Shown here piece by piece: positions 46,852 through 59,596 of a stretch of DNA of 64,000 bases (position 1 is its first letter; each line of letters begins with the position of its first letter). The notes beneath the pieces are model-generated. The model searched no databases. It saw nothing but the letters and a program-made list of their open reading frames with translations, and was not told the DNA's origin. Made by a program: the position numbers and the translations under genes. This DNA comes from Viola odorata (Eukaryota; Streptophyta; Magnoliopsida; Malpighiales; Violaceae), in NCBI GenBank assembly GCA_963691705.1, contig OY829539.1, forward strand, positions 26,520,407-26,584,406. Reading direction: 5' to 3'.

Positions 46852-48156
46852 TGATGTGATCCTGCCTAGGGTTAGTAGGCCGGATTACAATGGAGCTTTT
46901 AGGGGATCTAGCCGAATCGAATTATCTAGCACAACAAGATCACAAGGAAAGGAAAGAGATGTACAAGTTATATTTAGCGGAGAATAGAGAGGAATTAGCG
47001 GAGATTTAGGGAGAATATGTACCCGGAAATTGATTGAGTTGATAAAGGATTGAAATTGATCACACGAACTTCCAAGAATTAATCCAAGAAACTTGAGATC
47101 CACGGTTCTTGACAATAGGCAATTAATAAACCTTCATTCATTCATAGAAACTTGCCACAATTACAAACACAATTCGATGTTTCCCCGAGCAATAATCGAA
47201 AGGAGTAATCTCAACTTAAACGATTACTACTCAAGAAAAATGTGAAGAGTTTCAAGGCTTATGTGATACAAGAAGGAGTATTCTCACTTTACTAATATCA
47301 CTCAAAGTCTAAAACTAAGGAGGAAAATGATACAAAAGAGCTACATATAGTTGGTAGGCAAAATGGGCTTGAAAAGCCCAAAAATTCGGGATCAAAACAG
47401 TGGCTAGCGTGATTCACGCTAAGAGCTTAGCGTAATCATGCTGAGCACTTTTTCCTTACCGTAATCACGCTAAGACTTTAGTGTAATCACGCTAAGGATT
47501 TTTCCAGCAGCTTCAGCTCCGCGCGCCAAAATGTCGACAAGCATAACTTCTGATCCACCTGTCCGATTGGGCTGAAACTTGTCTCAAACGAAAGCTAACA
47601 TCTTAAAGTTTTCATTAAGCCTTTTCGCTCCCAAATCGGATTCCATTTGCTTGTCTAAAAACTATCTCTTAGCGGTATGCCGCTAAGCACTGCCTTGAAT
47701 GGCCGAAAATGGTCATTTTGCATACAGCTTGGGCTTGGCTTGCCCCCATGATGCTCTATATCCACCTTAACTTGGTCCTTGGCCTCGGAAGACTCCTCGC
47801 TGGACTTGGATTCATCACACAAGATGATCTTCTTATGATTGACCTTCGTTGTCAAGGATGGAGCATTCATTGTCGAGGGTTTGTTGCGCACGTTGGAGAA
47901 GTCAGGCTTCGCTGGAGGCCTTGGGTAGGTGTGCGTGTCCTTGTGACTTGCTAGGGCTAGACGTGCCTCTATGTCATGGCTCTCTCGGCCATCTTGGGAG
48001 TTCCGTTCATCTAGGCCTAGGCATGGTGATGACTTAACGCTGGATGCTCGACCTTGGGCATGATTTACGCTCGTTTGCAAGGCTCGGCAGCCCGTGACCG
48101 GTTCTCTTGATTGCACGACATGTATTTCTGATTCGAAGGGGGTCGTGATCACATCA
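46852..48156. repeat. Solo LTR (1305 bp) inside the Athila-like ORF
   Basis: The ends are TGATGTGATC...GATCACATCA, a perfect 10-bp inverted match. The flanks are ctttc at 46847-46851 and ctttc at 48157-48161, a perfect target duplication. No internal region, primer site or second LTR is present, so this is a solo LTR left by LTR-LTR recombination. A TATA-like box near 47350 and palindromes at 47406-47495 suggest transcription on the minus strand. No related full element is in the window. Confidence 0.88.
47406..47495 (-). promoter_or_regulatory. Palindromic CGTGATTCACG-type boxes in the solo LTR
   Basis: A perfect 15-bp palindrome agcgtgattcacgct is at 47406-47420, followed by three imperfect relatives (agcgtaatcatgct, ccgtaatcacgct, gtgtaatcacgct). 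They lie on the upstream side of the TATA-like box if the LTR reads on the minus strand, the same layout as in the SIRE-like Copia U3. Confidence 0.55.
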
Positions 48157-49039
48157 CTTTCTCAATAATCTGGCCTTGAGGTCTGGTGTATCAAACCTCA
48201 AGAAGTCATTTAGTGTGTGCAGTGGGGGTACCTTAGCAGTCTTGGTCGCAGACTTGGCCAAGACTGAAGTTGGTGCCTCTGACTCCATTTTCTGAGTGTC
48301 CTCCTCTGCCTCCTCCTCAAGGAGCGGCTCCTTTCCTTTTGCTTTGGCCATGGCAGACCTCCTCTTAGAGAGAAGAGACTACTCTTGTTCCTCCTTCGGT
48401 TTCCTTTTGTTCTCACCTTTCTTCTCGGGTTCCTCCTTTTTTGTTGGAATCTTGCCCTTTTCAGGAATAGGGGTGGTATCTATGGTGAGGAATTTTCTCA
48501 TGATCTTTTTTTGAGCAATCTGCTTCACCTTGTACCCCTTCTTAGGTGCAGGACTCTCAACGATTGGGGGCTTAGGGGCCTCCTCTTCACCCTTTTTCGC
48601 CACTTTAGGCCTCGATGTGGCCTCTTTCAGGGCTCTCCTTGTCATCAGCCTCTCTTCCCTGTTGTCAGTCGTTGGTAAGGGTTTCTTAAGATTTCTAACC
48701 AACGGGACTTCTTCAGAATCGGTGTCCCTGACCAACACGGCTTCGACTGCTTCCTTCCTCACCCTAGATTCGACCTTAGCCTCTCTTTTGCCCCTCCCGT
48801 TCATTTGTTAGAGAGAGTATCCTTCTGGCTAAGGGAACGTAGCTCCTTGTGTCAGCTAGGTTTTCCTCTGGGGGAGTGGAATAAACTGCGCCGGAGGTGG
48901 ACCCGTCAGTTTTTGGCATTTTTGCGGCTGGAGGAGGGATGGGTTGGTCTTTTTGGGGATTGGCGAGGTGGCTGGGTGAGCTTTCTGAGTCGCTAGCCTT
49001 GGAAAGGATGGTTCTTGCTAACTTGAGGCAAAAATCCAA

Positions 49040-49654
49040 GTTTTGGGGATTTTTCGGTTCGCGATCGGAGGCGGTGGTGTAAGCGGAGGATGAGTATGTG
49101 GAAGTTTGCTATGAATTTAGTGAGGAAATAGGAGTTTTATTGGAGGGTTTGGACTTGGTTTTAACCATTTTGTCAGGGTTAGTGGGGGTAATGGAGCTAC
49201 GACGTGGTGAGGTGAGTGGTTAGTGGAGTAATGGCGAGTTTAACGGTCTTGGGAAGTTATAAGGTTCGGTGTTTGAGTGTGGTTAGGACAGAAATTCCTT
49301 GAAATTGGATTTCCACGAAATTCAAATTTCTAAGAGTTTTTGGCGCTGCGTGACACTTGTGGTAATCTAGGTGTGCCACGCGTCCCGCGTCCTTTCCATT
49401 ACTTGGGTTTAAGTTGCAGGCTTGACCCATCAACACTTATAATTTCCCCACACTTATTCCTTGAAATAAATACCTGAAAAAACACCCAATTAGCCACTAC
49501 TCTTGTAATGAACAACAATTTTTATTCACAAATTAAAAATAAATAAATAAAATCAAGGAAATTTAAAATGAGCAAGGAATAAAGAAAAAGCATGGGTTGC
49601 CTCCCATGTAGCACCCTTAGTTATAGTCCTAGGCTTGACCCTTCTCGCACTTGA
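49040..49654. other. Athila-like spacer between integrase and post-pol ORF
   Basis: I see no clear gene here. It is mostly AT-rich (49440-49560) and may hold splice or internal control signals for the downstream ORF, but none can be supported. Confidence 0.4.
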
Positions 49655-52600
49655 TCATTCAATCATTGGTGGTATGTCTACCACTTGACTTTCCATTTCG
49701 GTTGGAAACCCTTCAAAAAATAGTTTCAGTCGTTGTCCATTAACCTTCAACACGACTCTTGCTTTTTCGTTCTTGACGTCCACTACACCATGTGGGTAAA
49801 CATTAGTGACAATATAAGGTCCTCCTCACTTAGTTTTCAACTTACTAGGAAATAATTTTAATCTTGAACTATATAAAAGAACTTTCTCCCCTGTGTGGAG
49901 ATGTTTTTCAATAATTCTCTTGTCATGATATGCTTTCATCCTGGTTTTGATGATCAGCTGGTTGTCATATGCTTGATTTCTCAACTCCTGCAGCTCATGG
50001 ATTTGGAGTTTTCTTTCCTCTCCAGCTCGTTATATTCCATGTTGCATTTCCTTATTGCCTAATAAGCCTTGTGTTGCATACCCATAGGCAAATGGCAGGT
50101 CTTTCCATACACCAATTTGTATGGAGTCATCCCTATAGGCATTTTGTGAGCTATCCTATATGCCCATAACGCATCATCCAAACGCTGGCTCCAGTCTCGT
50201 CGATTTAGGCCAACTGTCTTAGCCAAGATTGACTTGACTTCCCTGTTTGAGACCTCCGCTTGGCCATTTGATTGAGGATGATAGACAGTGGAGACCCTGT
50301 GTGTGATTCCATACTTTCTGAAAAGTGAGTCAATAATCTTGTTGCAAAAATGAGTCCCGCGATCGCTAATAATTCCCCTAGGAACACCAAATCTGTTCAA
50401 AATATTATATTTAAAAAATGCAACAACAGTTTTAGCATCATTGTTCCTAGTAGCTTTCGCTTCTATCCATTTTGATACATAATCTACTACTAACAAAATG
50501 TACTAATTCCCAAATGAACTAGGAAAGGGTCCCATGAAATCAATTCCCCATAAGTCAAATATTTCGCAATTAATTATAAAATTCATGGGCATTTGATTTC
50601 TAGAACTTATGCTTCTTATTTTCTGACATTCTGGACATTTTTTGCAAAATGCATAACTATCATGAAAAATAGTGGGCCAATAAAATCCTGATTCAAGGAT
50701 TTTTAGAGTTGTTGTCCTTGCTCCGAAGTGCCCGCCGCATGCATACGAATGGCAGAATTTCAAAACAGATAGAATTTTACTTTCAGGAATGCACCTCCTA
50801 AGCAGTTGGTCTGATCCTATCTTCCAAAGATATGGATCACCCCAGATAAAATACCTACTACCATGCTTGATCTTTACCTTTTCATGGCTGGTCAGGTCTC
50901 CATGATGTTTACCTGTGGCTAGGAAATTGACAAGATCGGCATACCATGGTCTGATCTCCTTGACCACGTATAGGTGTTCATTGGGGAATTCGTCCTTGAC
51001 TGGCTTTGAGTCAGCCTTGACAAAGCATCTGCTTAGGTGGTCTGCAACTAGATTCTCCCTTCCCTTTTTGTCCTTAATTTCCAAGTTGTATTCCTACAAA
51101 AGAAGAATCCAACGGATCAGTCTCGGCTTAGATTCAGGTTTAGCCAAGAGATATCTCAGGGCAGCGTGGTCAGAAAATACAATAACTTTTGTCCCTAACA
51201 AGTATGATCTGAACTTGTCGAGGGCAAAAATTATTGTGAATAATTCATTTTCGGTCGTGGTGTAGTTCTTCTGTGCTTCATCCAATATTTTAGAGGCGTA
51301 GTAGATCACATGTGGATCTCTACCCTTTTTCTGTCTGAGAACTGCACTGATCGTCGAGTTGCTTGCATCACACATCAGCTCGAAAGGCAGGCTCCAATCT
51401 GGTGCCTGGATTATTGAGGTTGATATCAATCTCTCTTTTATCTCATCAAAAGCCTTCTGGTATGGTTCGTTGAAGGTGAATTCGACCTCCTTCTATAACA
51501 GTTTGCACATAGGTTCCGTGATTTTTGAAAAATCTTTGATAAACCTGCGATAAAATCCAGCATGGCCAAGGAAACTTCTAACCTCACGCACGCATAAGGG
51601 GTAAGGCAGACTCTTAATAACATCAATTTTAGCTTTGTCAACCTTAATTCCTTTTTTAGAAACTACATGGCCCAAATTAATACCTTGATCTACCATAAAA
51701 TGACATTTTTCAAAATTCAACACCAAGCATTTATCTACGCATCTTTTTAAAATATTTTTCAAGTTAAATAAGCACTGATCAAAATTATCACCGTACACGG
51801 TGAAATCATCCATGAACACTTCAATACTCTTCTCTACATATTCTGAAAAGATACTTACCATGCACCTTTGGAAGGTGGCTAGTGCGTTGCATAATCCAAA
51901 AGGCATTCGCCTTTATGCAAAAGTTCTAAATGGGCAAGTGAAAGTTGTCTTCTCCTGGTCCTCTGGTGCAATTGGGATTTGATGGAACCCTGAATAACCA
52001 TCCAAAAAATAGTAGTGGGACTTACTAGTCAACCTCTCCACCATTTGGTCAATAAATGGCAGAGGGAAGTGATCCTTTCTTGTGACTTGGTTAAGTTATC
52101 TGTAGTCTATGCAAACCCTCCATCCATTATGGATTCTGGTTATTCTTTTTGTTCCATCTTCTCCTTCTGTCATGGTGATACCCGTCTTCTTTGGTACAAC
52201 CTGCACAGGAGAGACCCATGAGCTATCAGAGATTGGGTAAATCACCCCAACATCAAGCAATTTAATGATTTCTTTTTTAACAACTTCCATCATTGGAGGG
52301 TTTAATCTCCTCTAGGGTTGTCTAACTGTTTTCTTATCCTCTTCCACATATATTTTGTGGGTACAAATGGTTGGGGATATGCCCTTGATGTCTGCTAAAG
52401 TCTATCTCACCGCCTCTTTGTGTTGCTTTAGAACATCAACCAGCCTGTGTTCTTCGTCGCTGGAAAGCTTGGCCGAGATTATTACTGGTAGAGTGTTATC
52501 TTGGCCAAGATAGGCTTATTTAAGATGGTCTAGTAGGTCATTTAGTTCCAATTCTGGAGCTTGCTCGATGGAGGGTAGAAGTCTGGATTCTGAGACTTGT

Positions 52601-53193
52601 AGCACTTGGCAGATTGAGGCTGCTGTTTGTGGTTCAGCCTTGTTGAGCTCTAATACGGTTTCCTTGAGCTCTATTTGGTTGCCAATTTTGTCTTCCATTT
52701 CTCTTAGCTTCTTGTCCGAGATACTCCTGCTCAAAACATATTCAAGGGGGTCATTAGTGCATACGTCAATCATTTCTTTAGCAATAAGGTCTAAAATATC
52801 TATAAAATTTAAACTATGCATTTCACTCGGATATTTCAGCCCCTCCTTCATGCTGAACTTGATCATGCTGCCACAAAATTCCAAAATTATACTACCTTCG
52901 TAGACATCTATTTTTGCTCTTGCTGTCCTAAGGAAGGGTCTCCCTAGGAGAATATCTGTAGCACTAGAAGGTAAGTCAGTATTCATTTCCACAATATAGA
53001 AATCAACCGGGTAAATAAAGTTATTGACTTGAACGAGTACATCCTCCACAACTCCCTTTGGGTGGATGATCATTTTATCAGCCAATTTAATTACTACTTG
53101 TGTTTCCTTCATTGTTCCTATTTGCAATGCCTCGTACTTACTCAAGGACATTACGTTAATTCCAGCCCCTAAGTCGCAAAGGGCTTTGTCCAC
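49655..53193 (-). pseudogene. Athila-like pol: protease, reverse transcriptase, RNase H, integrase (many stops)
   Basis: Protease (53193-52516) has CDLGAGINVMS and ILLGRPFLRTA. Reverse transcriptase is split: 52293-52096 (VIYPISDSSWVSPVQVVPKK, VCIDYR) and 51906-51493 (MPFGLCNALATFQRC, FMDDFTVYG). RNase H is in 51429-51094 ([21 protein letters not shown]). Integrase has a zinc motif (HSYACGGHFGA, CKKCPECQ) in 51084-50503 and its core in 50496-50059 (VDYVSKW, SDRGTHF, NGQAEVSNRE). A tail with KVNGQRLK follows, ending at 49655. At least five in-frame stops or shifts separate these parts, for example near 52090, 51487, 51090 and 50500. Confidence 0.88.
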
Positions 53194-53283
53194 TACTTTG
53201 TTCCCGATCTTGCAAGGAATTGTGAAAGTACCTTGATCCTTGCATTTCTCTGGAAGACGGGCCTGTAAAACTGCAGAAACATT

Positions 53284-54838
53284 CTATGTTAAATTCACCC
53301 TTTCAACTTCTGCAAGTTTCCTCTTGTTAGTACAAAGCTCCTTCAAAAATTTAGCATAAGAAGGTACTTTAGTTATTAGGTCAACCATAAGAATGTTTAC
53401 TGCAATTTTGCCAAAAATATTCATAAATTCCTTAGCCTCATCTAACTTCTTCTGCTTTGAGGACTTGGGAGGAAAAGGTGGTGGAATTTCTATTGTTTCT
53501 CCCTGTTCTGCAATTTTCTCGTCAATCTTAGCCGTAGTCTTAGCCAAGATAAGAAAAATATTCATAAATTCTTCTTTGTCTGTCTTTTCTAGAATATCAG
53601 TCTTGGCCTCTAGCTCGGTTAAGATTGGTTCTGCCTAGATTTTCTCATCTTCCTCGTACTTCTCCTCCTCATCTATAAATGCTTTTGTATTTTCTTATCT
53701 GTCTTTGCACCCTTTCTTTCTGGAAACACACTCCCACTCCTGAGGTTAATAACACTTACATTGTGCTTGGGGTTATCTATGGTAGTGGAGGGCGATTGTC
53801 GAGGCTGTTTTGGCTGTTGGTAATTTTGTGGAGCTGGTTGGTTTGGTTGTGGTGTATCTTGTCTCCATCTAAGATTGGGGTGTTGTCTCCAAGGGTATTC
53901 GTGAAAGAACTATCCTTGGTTATACCCATATGCTGCATTGACTGGAACCAGTATTGGTTCCCCTGATTGTTGTACCATGTAACAGTTATGTGTTGGATGG
54001 TCCAACTGTTGGCATATTTCGCAAATTGGGGGAGGGGGGGGGGCATTTGTTCAGGAGTCATCATTGCAACCTGTTCTATAGTTGGTGCTACCATCGGTGG
54101 ACCTATAGAAAGATTAACAAGCATGTTAGATATCTCACTTAGTTTTTGCTCAACATTAACTGCATTTAAAGTAGAAGGGATGGAATTTCTCTCGGCAAAT
54201 GAATAATTTTAGTCATTGTCCGCCATGGTTTGTAGGAGGAGTTTGGCTCTGGTTGGGGTGAGGTCTTGAAGAGCTCTCCCGGCTGCTGAATCTACTCTCT
54301 CCTTGTCTTTTTGGTTCATCCCATCATAGAAATATTGCACCAAGAGTTGGTCTGCTACTCCATGAGTGGGACAAATATCTTGGCGGTCCCTGAACCTTTG
54401 GTGATATCCACTTAGGCTCTCATTGACCCTTTGCTGGATGGAAACTAAGTTTTTCCTTGCCGCTCCAGCCTTAGTCTTGTTCCAATAGTTGTTCAAGAAA
54501 ACAGAAGACATTTCTCCCCATGTTGTAATGGTATTGTGTGGGAGACTATAAAACCAATTCTTGGCAGAATCTTCAAGTGACCAAGGAAATGCTTTCAATT
54601 TGGCTCTCTCAATTGTCACTCCCACTAGTTTCAAGGTATCACATTGTAAGTGGAGGTTCCTCAAATGGTTATATGGGTTTTCATTTGAGTGGCCATGGAA
54701 CTTGGTAAGGTTGGATATTATATTTGTTTTGATGGACCAATCATTTGCAATAAGGGGTAATTGAATGCATGAGTAGGTTTCTCTTTCTGCCCCTCTATTC
54801 AATTCTCTCATGGTCCGCTCTGGCTGTTCTTCTGCCAT
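53284..54838 (-). pseudogene. Athila-like gag (interrupted)
   Basis: Frame 54838-54209 opens MAEEQPERTMREL and holds the retrotransposon gag domain (PYNHLRNLHLQCDTLK, LEDSAKNWFYSLPH, VFLNNYWNKTK). After a stop at 54209 the Gln/Pro-rich middle (54124-53777) and the conserved pre-protease block (53565-53284, VPSYAKFLKELCTNKRKL) follow in separate frames. Confidence 0.88.
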
Positions 54839-55117
54839 GGCTGGATTGTTATGATCTTCCTGGTTTGGATTTTGGTTAGGGATTTATTCTGGGATTGGTT
54901 TTCGGCTTGGTCTGGATCTTGGTCGAGATTACTATCTGAGCTAGATCCTGTTTGTGTCCCTGAAAATTCTCCTTCGAATTTCCTTTTGGCTTTTTTCCTA
55001 ATTTGTGTCTCCGTCCTTGTAAGCTATAGGTTGAGTGGAAGTAAGTCTTCTTTCGAGGAAATGGTCATCAACTGCAAAAATAAAAACAAAGGTAAAAAAC
55101 TACAAAACACCGTTAGA

Positions 55118-55137
55118 AGTCCCCGACAACGGCGCCA
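55118..55137 (-). promoter_or_regulatory. Athila-like primer-binding site
   Basis: The minus strand reads TGGCGCCGTTGTCGGGGAC, close to the primer site usual for this lineage. It lies about five bases inside the 5' LTR end. Confidence 0.8.
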
Positions 55138-55142
55138 AAATT

Positions 55143-56547
55143 TGATTGTCTATTGTTAGCATAAAAAATAGTTGTAAAAATGGACGTAAAATAGTTGATT
55201 GACTTCTAGGATCTGTAGTTCTGAATTGACTTCTTCGTCACTGGAAATGGTTGAATGTTTCTGCAACTAAAGCAAATAAAATAAAAGTTAAAAAATAAAA
55301 GTTATTTTGATCAAGATTGAATCTTAGCCGAGATTGGATGTTTTGGAATGTAGATTCAGAATGGGGAAATTCCTGGTAAGGGCGAGTTCGTAAGCACTTA
55401 TCCTTATACTTCGACCATCGATTCAAGGGTATTTAACTTCTCCTTCCATAACACGACTATAGATTGGGAGGTACTCCTTTCCAATCCTACTTTCCTCCTC
55501 TTGAAATTACTCGGTGGGTACTCCATCTCCTTGTGATCCTAATCAATGGACACCTTGCTGGTTAAAGGATTTATCCAGTTGATTGCTGACTTGAATTGCA
55601 TGCGCTTCTTCAATGGCACGGGGAAAGATAGTGTCTAAGTCACGCTACCCCCCAGTCGGGGCCCTAGGGCGTCAACCTGGTCTGAATTATATCCTCCAAC
55701 ACTTACTAACCTCAGCGAGGCTAGCTGCCTACTTTGGCCTCTCTAGTTTCAACTCGCCCCCTTTGAGGCTGGCTGCAAATTCGTCACTAAGTCTAAGAGT
55801 GATCAGGTCTTGGGTTTAGTTGGAACCGGTTTGTTGAAATAAAGATTGGAAGGATTACGAATGGGGAATTTTATGAAGGGCGATTTGATCTCATGAGTGT
55901 AAGGAATGACTCACTCGACCCTTACCAAGAACAGATGATTTAGCTACTAGAAATAATTAGTGAAGAAAACAAATAATTGATGAACATGAAATTAAATTAA
56001 AATCTATGATTTTCAAAGCGAAGAACCACAGAGCGAGTTTTGTTTACAACCCAGAAGTTGGAAGATGGAAGATGTCCCTGATCGGCAACCTTCCCTAGCC
56101 TTTTACCAAGACTGAGGGTCCCCGCCTCTCACGGTTCTTTCAAAATCCAAACTTCAAAACAAAAGGATAAAGCTAAAGATAAATTTGTTCGAATTCAAAA
56201 ATAAACTAATGATAATAGATTGTTTGTTCAAAATAAAATCGGATCAATATCCGAGAGTCCCCTTTGCAAACGCCTCTGTCGTCCAGTCCGGCTCTAGTTG
56301 TCGATCTAATCCATACGTGTCTTCCTTGACTCCATAACCAGCACGTCTCTAGCTTGGCAATCTTGGCCAAGCCTGCGGCCAAGATTGCTCGATTATCTGG
56401 TACAAGCTCCAAGGCTAGCTTTATCATCAACTCCTTCCACTTCCACGATCGTCTGCACAAGTGGGAAAATTGGCATAGTTTAAATAGTTTCACCACTTAA
56501 TTTGCCAGAATTAAATGGTAAAAATATATGAAAATAATGACCAATCA
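55143..56547 (-). repeat. Probable 5' LTR of the Athila-like element
   Basis: The inner end is fixed by the primer-binding site (tgattgtcta at 55143 on the plus strand). The outer end is less sure: ccaatca at 56541-56547 gives a 6-bp inverted match TGATTG...CAATCA and about 1.4 kb, a plausible size. No partner LTR is available for proof. There are no genes inside. Confidence 0.5.
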
Positions 56548-58469
56548 ATGTCAAATTGATTATATTCATTTTATAATTTCCATCAGTTGGGTTTCAAAAA
56601 AAGACTCGACAAAATAATGAATACAAGATAGCATCAATCAATGGATTTTACATGTTGAGAGGGAAGAAGATATTAAGTCGAGTTGGAATGAAAAGGTGGA
56701 ACGAAGCAGACAAGAACAATCAAATAAGAAAGTTCGAATGAAGGATGGAATGACTCAATTACAACACATGTACAAACAATGATTGACTTTATGAGATGGT
56801 TTTGGCAAAGATGATTGAACATACATAACCAATGCAATCAAACATCATGAAGAGTTTTGTTAAGACCGAGTTTGAGAAATAGCCAAGTTTTAAATCAATG
56901 ATCTTAACAAAAATCAATTAATTGAAGACTCAATCAAACCAAACAAGTTTTGATAAATTAATTATTAAGAAATAACCATGAAAAGTTAGTCATAACAAAG
57001 TTAGTCACAAAAAAATACACTATTTCCAATTCAAATAATATCATTATTTGGGGGAAAGAGAATGCAACAAGTTGTGCAGTTGAATCTGTTAGGATTTCCT
57101 ACGTACTCTCCAAATAGAGATCTTCATATAATCATGAGAAATACTTTTCATAATGCTAATAATACTTGTCAGTAATCATCTCAACAGAGAAGATTGATTT
57201 CGAGGTTAACTCTCAATTGACAAACAACAATATTTGGATTTATTCTTCTTTAAGAAGATCATGTCAAGATTCACTAGAATTATGTCAAGGTTTTCTGATG
57301 ATGGTATTAAAATTATTTAAAGACTAGAGAATGACTTTATTCAAGTTGGAGGCTTCACAACAAAGGTTTGAACATGCATATATTCAATTCTAAGCTGGAT
57401 ACAAACACATGCACAATATCATCATGCTTCGTTAATATGAATTAGTGGGTCATGATATTGATTTGCTTATGATGCATGACATGTGACGTGCAAGGTTTTA
57501 GGTTTGACTTCCAATGTAGATGGATTCTCGAGATAAGTTTCGAGTCAACAACCAAAAGAGGTACCATCCAACTTATGATGATCGACTTGCCTACCTTTTT
57601 TATACTAAAACTGTAATCACCCAATTTGATATACAAGATCTCAAAGTAGATTGGCAAAAGGTCCTACCATATGTGTTACTTTTTTTTTGTCCAAATTGCA
57701 TAGTTTTTTGCTATTTTTTACAATTTTATTTGTTTAACTATTATAAAAGTTAAAATAGCAACTTCTAGAAAACTATAAGGTTTATATTTCATGTTTTTAA
57801 ACTATGGAAATTAAAGTGGAACATGTTGTAAGCTATAGGTTTTTCATGTAGTTATCCAGTAATTTAATATACATTTTTCCATTCATGTCACATTTCTATT
57901 TTGGTTTTTGCCACATTTTTATTTTATTTTCTTTAGTTAAGACCATCCAGTAATTCGTTCACTGCATTGAGCGCCGACTACTCTGAATTCAAATTGGGTA
58001 GGACCCCGAAGTGCGGTAAAGCTCTTTCACAAGTTTTAACACAAGTGTATACTCAGAGCTCGAATATGAAATCTCTAATTAAACTAACTAGCACAATACT
58101 ATTTCATAAGATTAAAAAAGATCGAGGCGTTCCGTTACGGGAATTGGCTTTGTTGTTTTTCAGCTGGTTTCGGCCTAGTAACGCCTTCAAATTAGAATTC
58201 TTGGGTGTCTGTAAGAGTATAGTTCATATCATCACTAACTAACAACATCATGGTTCATTCGGAGTATAGATTATTGATTTGACTTTATTCACAATCGTTT
58301 TTGCCTCTTGGGTTGTACAACGCTAAATTTATTAGTGACGGTTTAATCAATTTAGCTTTTAAATTTTCCACACATGACTCTTTATTTCTAATGCTTCATT
58401 CCCGCCGACCATTTTAGCGTATTTGTCTTATTTTTCCCCTCCATTGTATGAAAAAAGAAGGAAGGAAGG
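56548..58469. other. AT-rich intergenic DNA, nothing recognised
   Basis: I see no gene or clear element ends. An open stretch at 57967-58242 (91 codons) has no recognisable motif and is not called. A (GGAA)n run is near 58459-58470. Confidence 0.5.
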
Positions 58470-58478
58470 AAAGAAATA

Positions 58479-58996
58479 GAAAAATTCTTGGGTGTTCCGG
58501 GGAATACATCTCACACCTGTGAGATGTCATACCCCAACTAATGAAAATGTGACACATGTATTTTTTTTCCAGCTCACTTTTCCTTTTTTTTTCCTTATCA
58601 AATGACGCTGCAACTTTTCTTTCCCTCTCCTCTCCGCATCGTTCATCACCTCCTCCCTTCTTCCCCCTCCACACTCGCAGTCAACTCCCCCACCACAGCA
58701 TCCGCCGCCACCACCTCCATCCGCAACCAACTCGCTCATGAAACCACTCGCTCTTCTACTCTCTCCCCTTCTCTTCATCCCCACCACGCGCCACCCTCTC
58801 TCCACCCAACCCTCGCTTCCACTGCCACAGCCGGCGTATCTCATGCTCCTCAAAATCGGTTCGCTTCCTCGGATTCTCCATCAATTCTAATTTTTTAAGG
58901 CTCAATTGGTTTGTTATGTTTCTTATTCCTTCATTTTCTACCTCAATTAAATTATTAGGTCACCGTGCATTAGATTTAACTTGTTCTTTCTAAACC
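58479..58996 (+). repeat. Left terminal inverted repeat of the Pack-MULE
   Basis: This is 518 bp, the inverted copy of 60972-61478, about 85-90% alike by eye. Within it lies an exon-like stretch starting near 58738 (MKPLALLLSPLLF) that matches the cyclophilin-like first exon in the right repeat. Immediately inside the tip is an imperfect hairpin, acatctcacacctgtgagatgt. Confidence 0.85.
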
Positions 58997-59596
58997 TCTT
59001 GTAGCTTTACTCTTTCTTTTAACATACGATGATGGATTTGAATTTCTGAAATCTTCCAATTGCACCTTCCATGTTACTAGGTGTTTGAGGTTAGTAATGA
59101 TGCTAAAATGGAAAGAACGAAAGCAAAGGCCCCTTCCTTTAGGGCGTATTTCAGTACCTCATGCAATCACCTAGGCATCTTCTGTTGGTTTAGCTGGTAA
59201 TGCTATATTGGCTTGCAAGGTGACCAATTCGTTTGTGCTTTATTTTACTTGACCATAAACAATTTGATTTTTGTGATTACCAAGTGTTTAATCTGCTATT
59301 CTGAGTGACTAATGTTGGAACTCTTATGGCAAGGTTGTTGCAGACTAATATGTTGGCAGCTGGACTTGCAGCTTCAAATCCTATCCTTTATGCCAAAAAG
59401 TATTGTTACTACATTCATGTCAGAGTGAGCTGCCAATAGAAAACCCAACTATAAGCACAAAACCTTTGACAGAGGGAACATTTCTGCAGTGCCAAAAAAC
59501 CAAATCAATATATTCAAAGGAAATGAAAGAGCAAAGGAGCTATAGTGCAAGGAATCACTTCCACACTATTCGCAATCTTATCTAAAGGCTTTAAGT

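Larger units (their letters stand above)
46456..49039 (-). pseudogene. Athila-like post-pol ORF, split by a solo LTR
   Basis: The 5' part (49039-48157) encodes a Pro-, Lys- and Glu-rich N-terminus (GEEEAPKPPIV, KGKEPLLEEEAEED) in two overlapping frames, so it is already shifted near 48790. The 3' part (46846-46456) resembles the conserved block of the ATHILA ORF-1 type family (PTYSELCLEFHASF). Removing the solo LTR and one target copy rejoins the frame at LLRK and HAC. A further small shift lies near 46747, after FNLGW. In the Athila lineage this position can hold an envelope-like or accessory ORF; I see no clear transmembrane segment here. Confidence 0.65.
46423..56547 (-). mobile_element. 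Athila-like Ty3/gypsy element, decayed and 3'-truncated
   Basis: On the minus strand: putative 5' LTR 56547-55143, primer-binding site, gag, protease, reverse transcriptase, RNase H, integrase, and a post-pol ORF. The primer site TGGCGCCGTTGTCGGGG and the integrase tail (FPHG-like block and VLKVNGQRLK) are typical of the Athila lineage. The 3' end is missing: the post-pol ORF runs almost to the Copia LTR end at 46422. Many stops and a solo LTR (46852-48156) interrupt it, so it is old. Confidence 0.82.

Noticed and set aside
48240..56390. Recurring ttggccaaga / ttagccaagat words across the Athila-like element
   Set aside because: They occur in different frames and non-coding parts with no fixed spacing. 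A count against a shuffled background would be needed before any claim.
57967..58242. 91-codon open frame in AT-rich DNA
   Set aside because: No recognisable domain, no clear promoter, and a length expected by chance in low-stop stretches.
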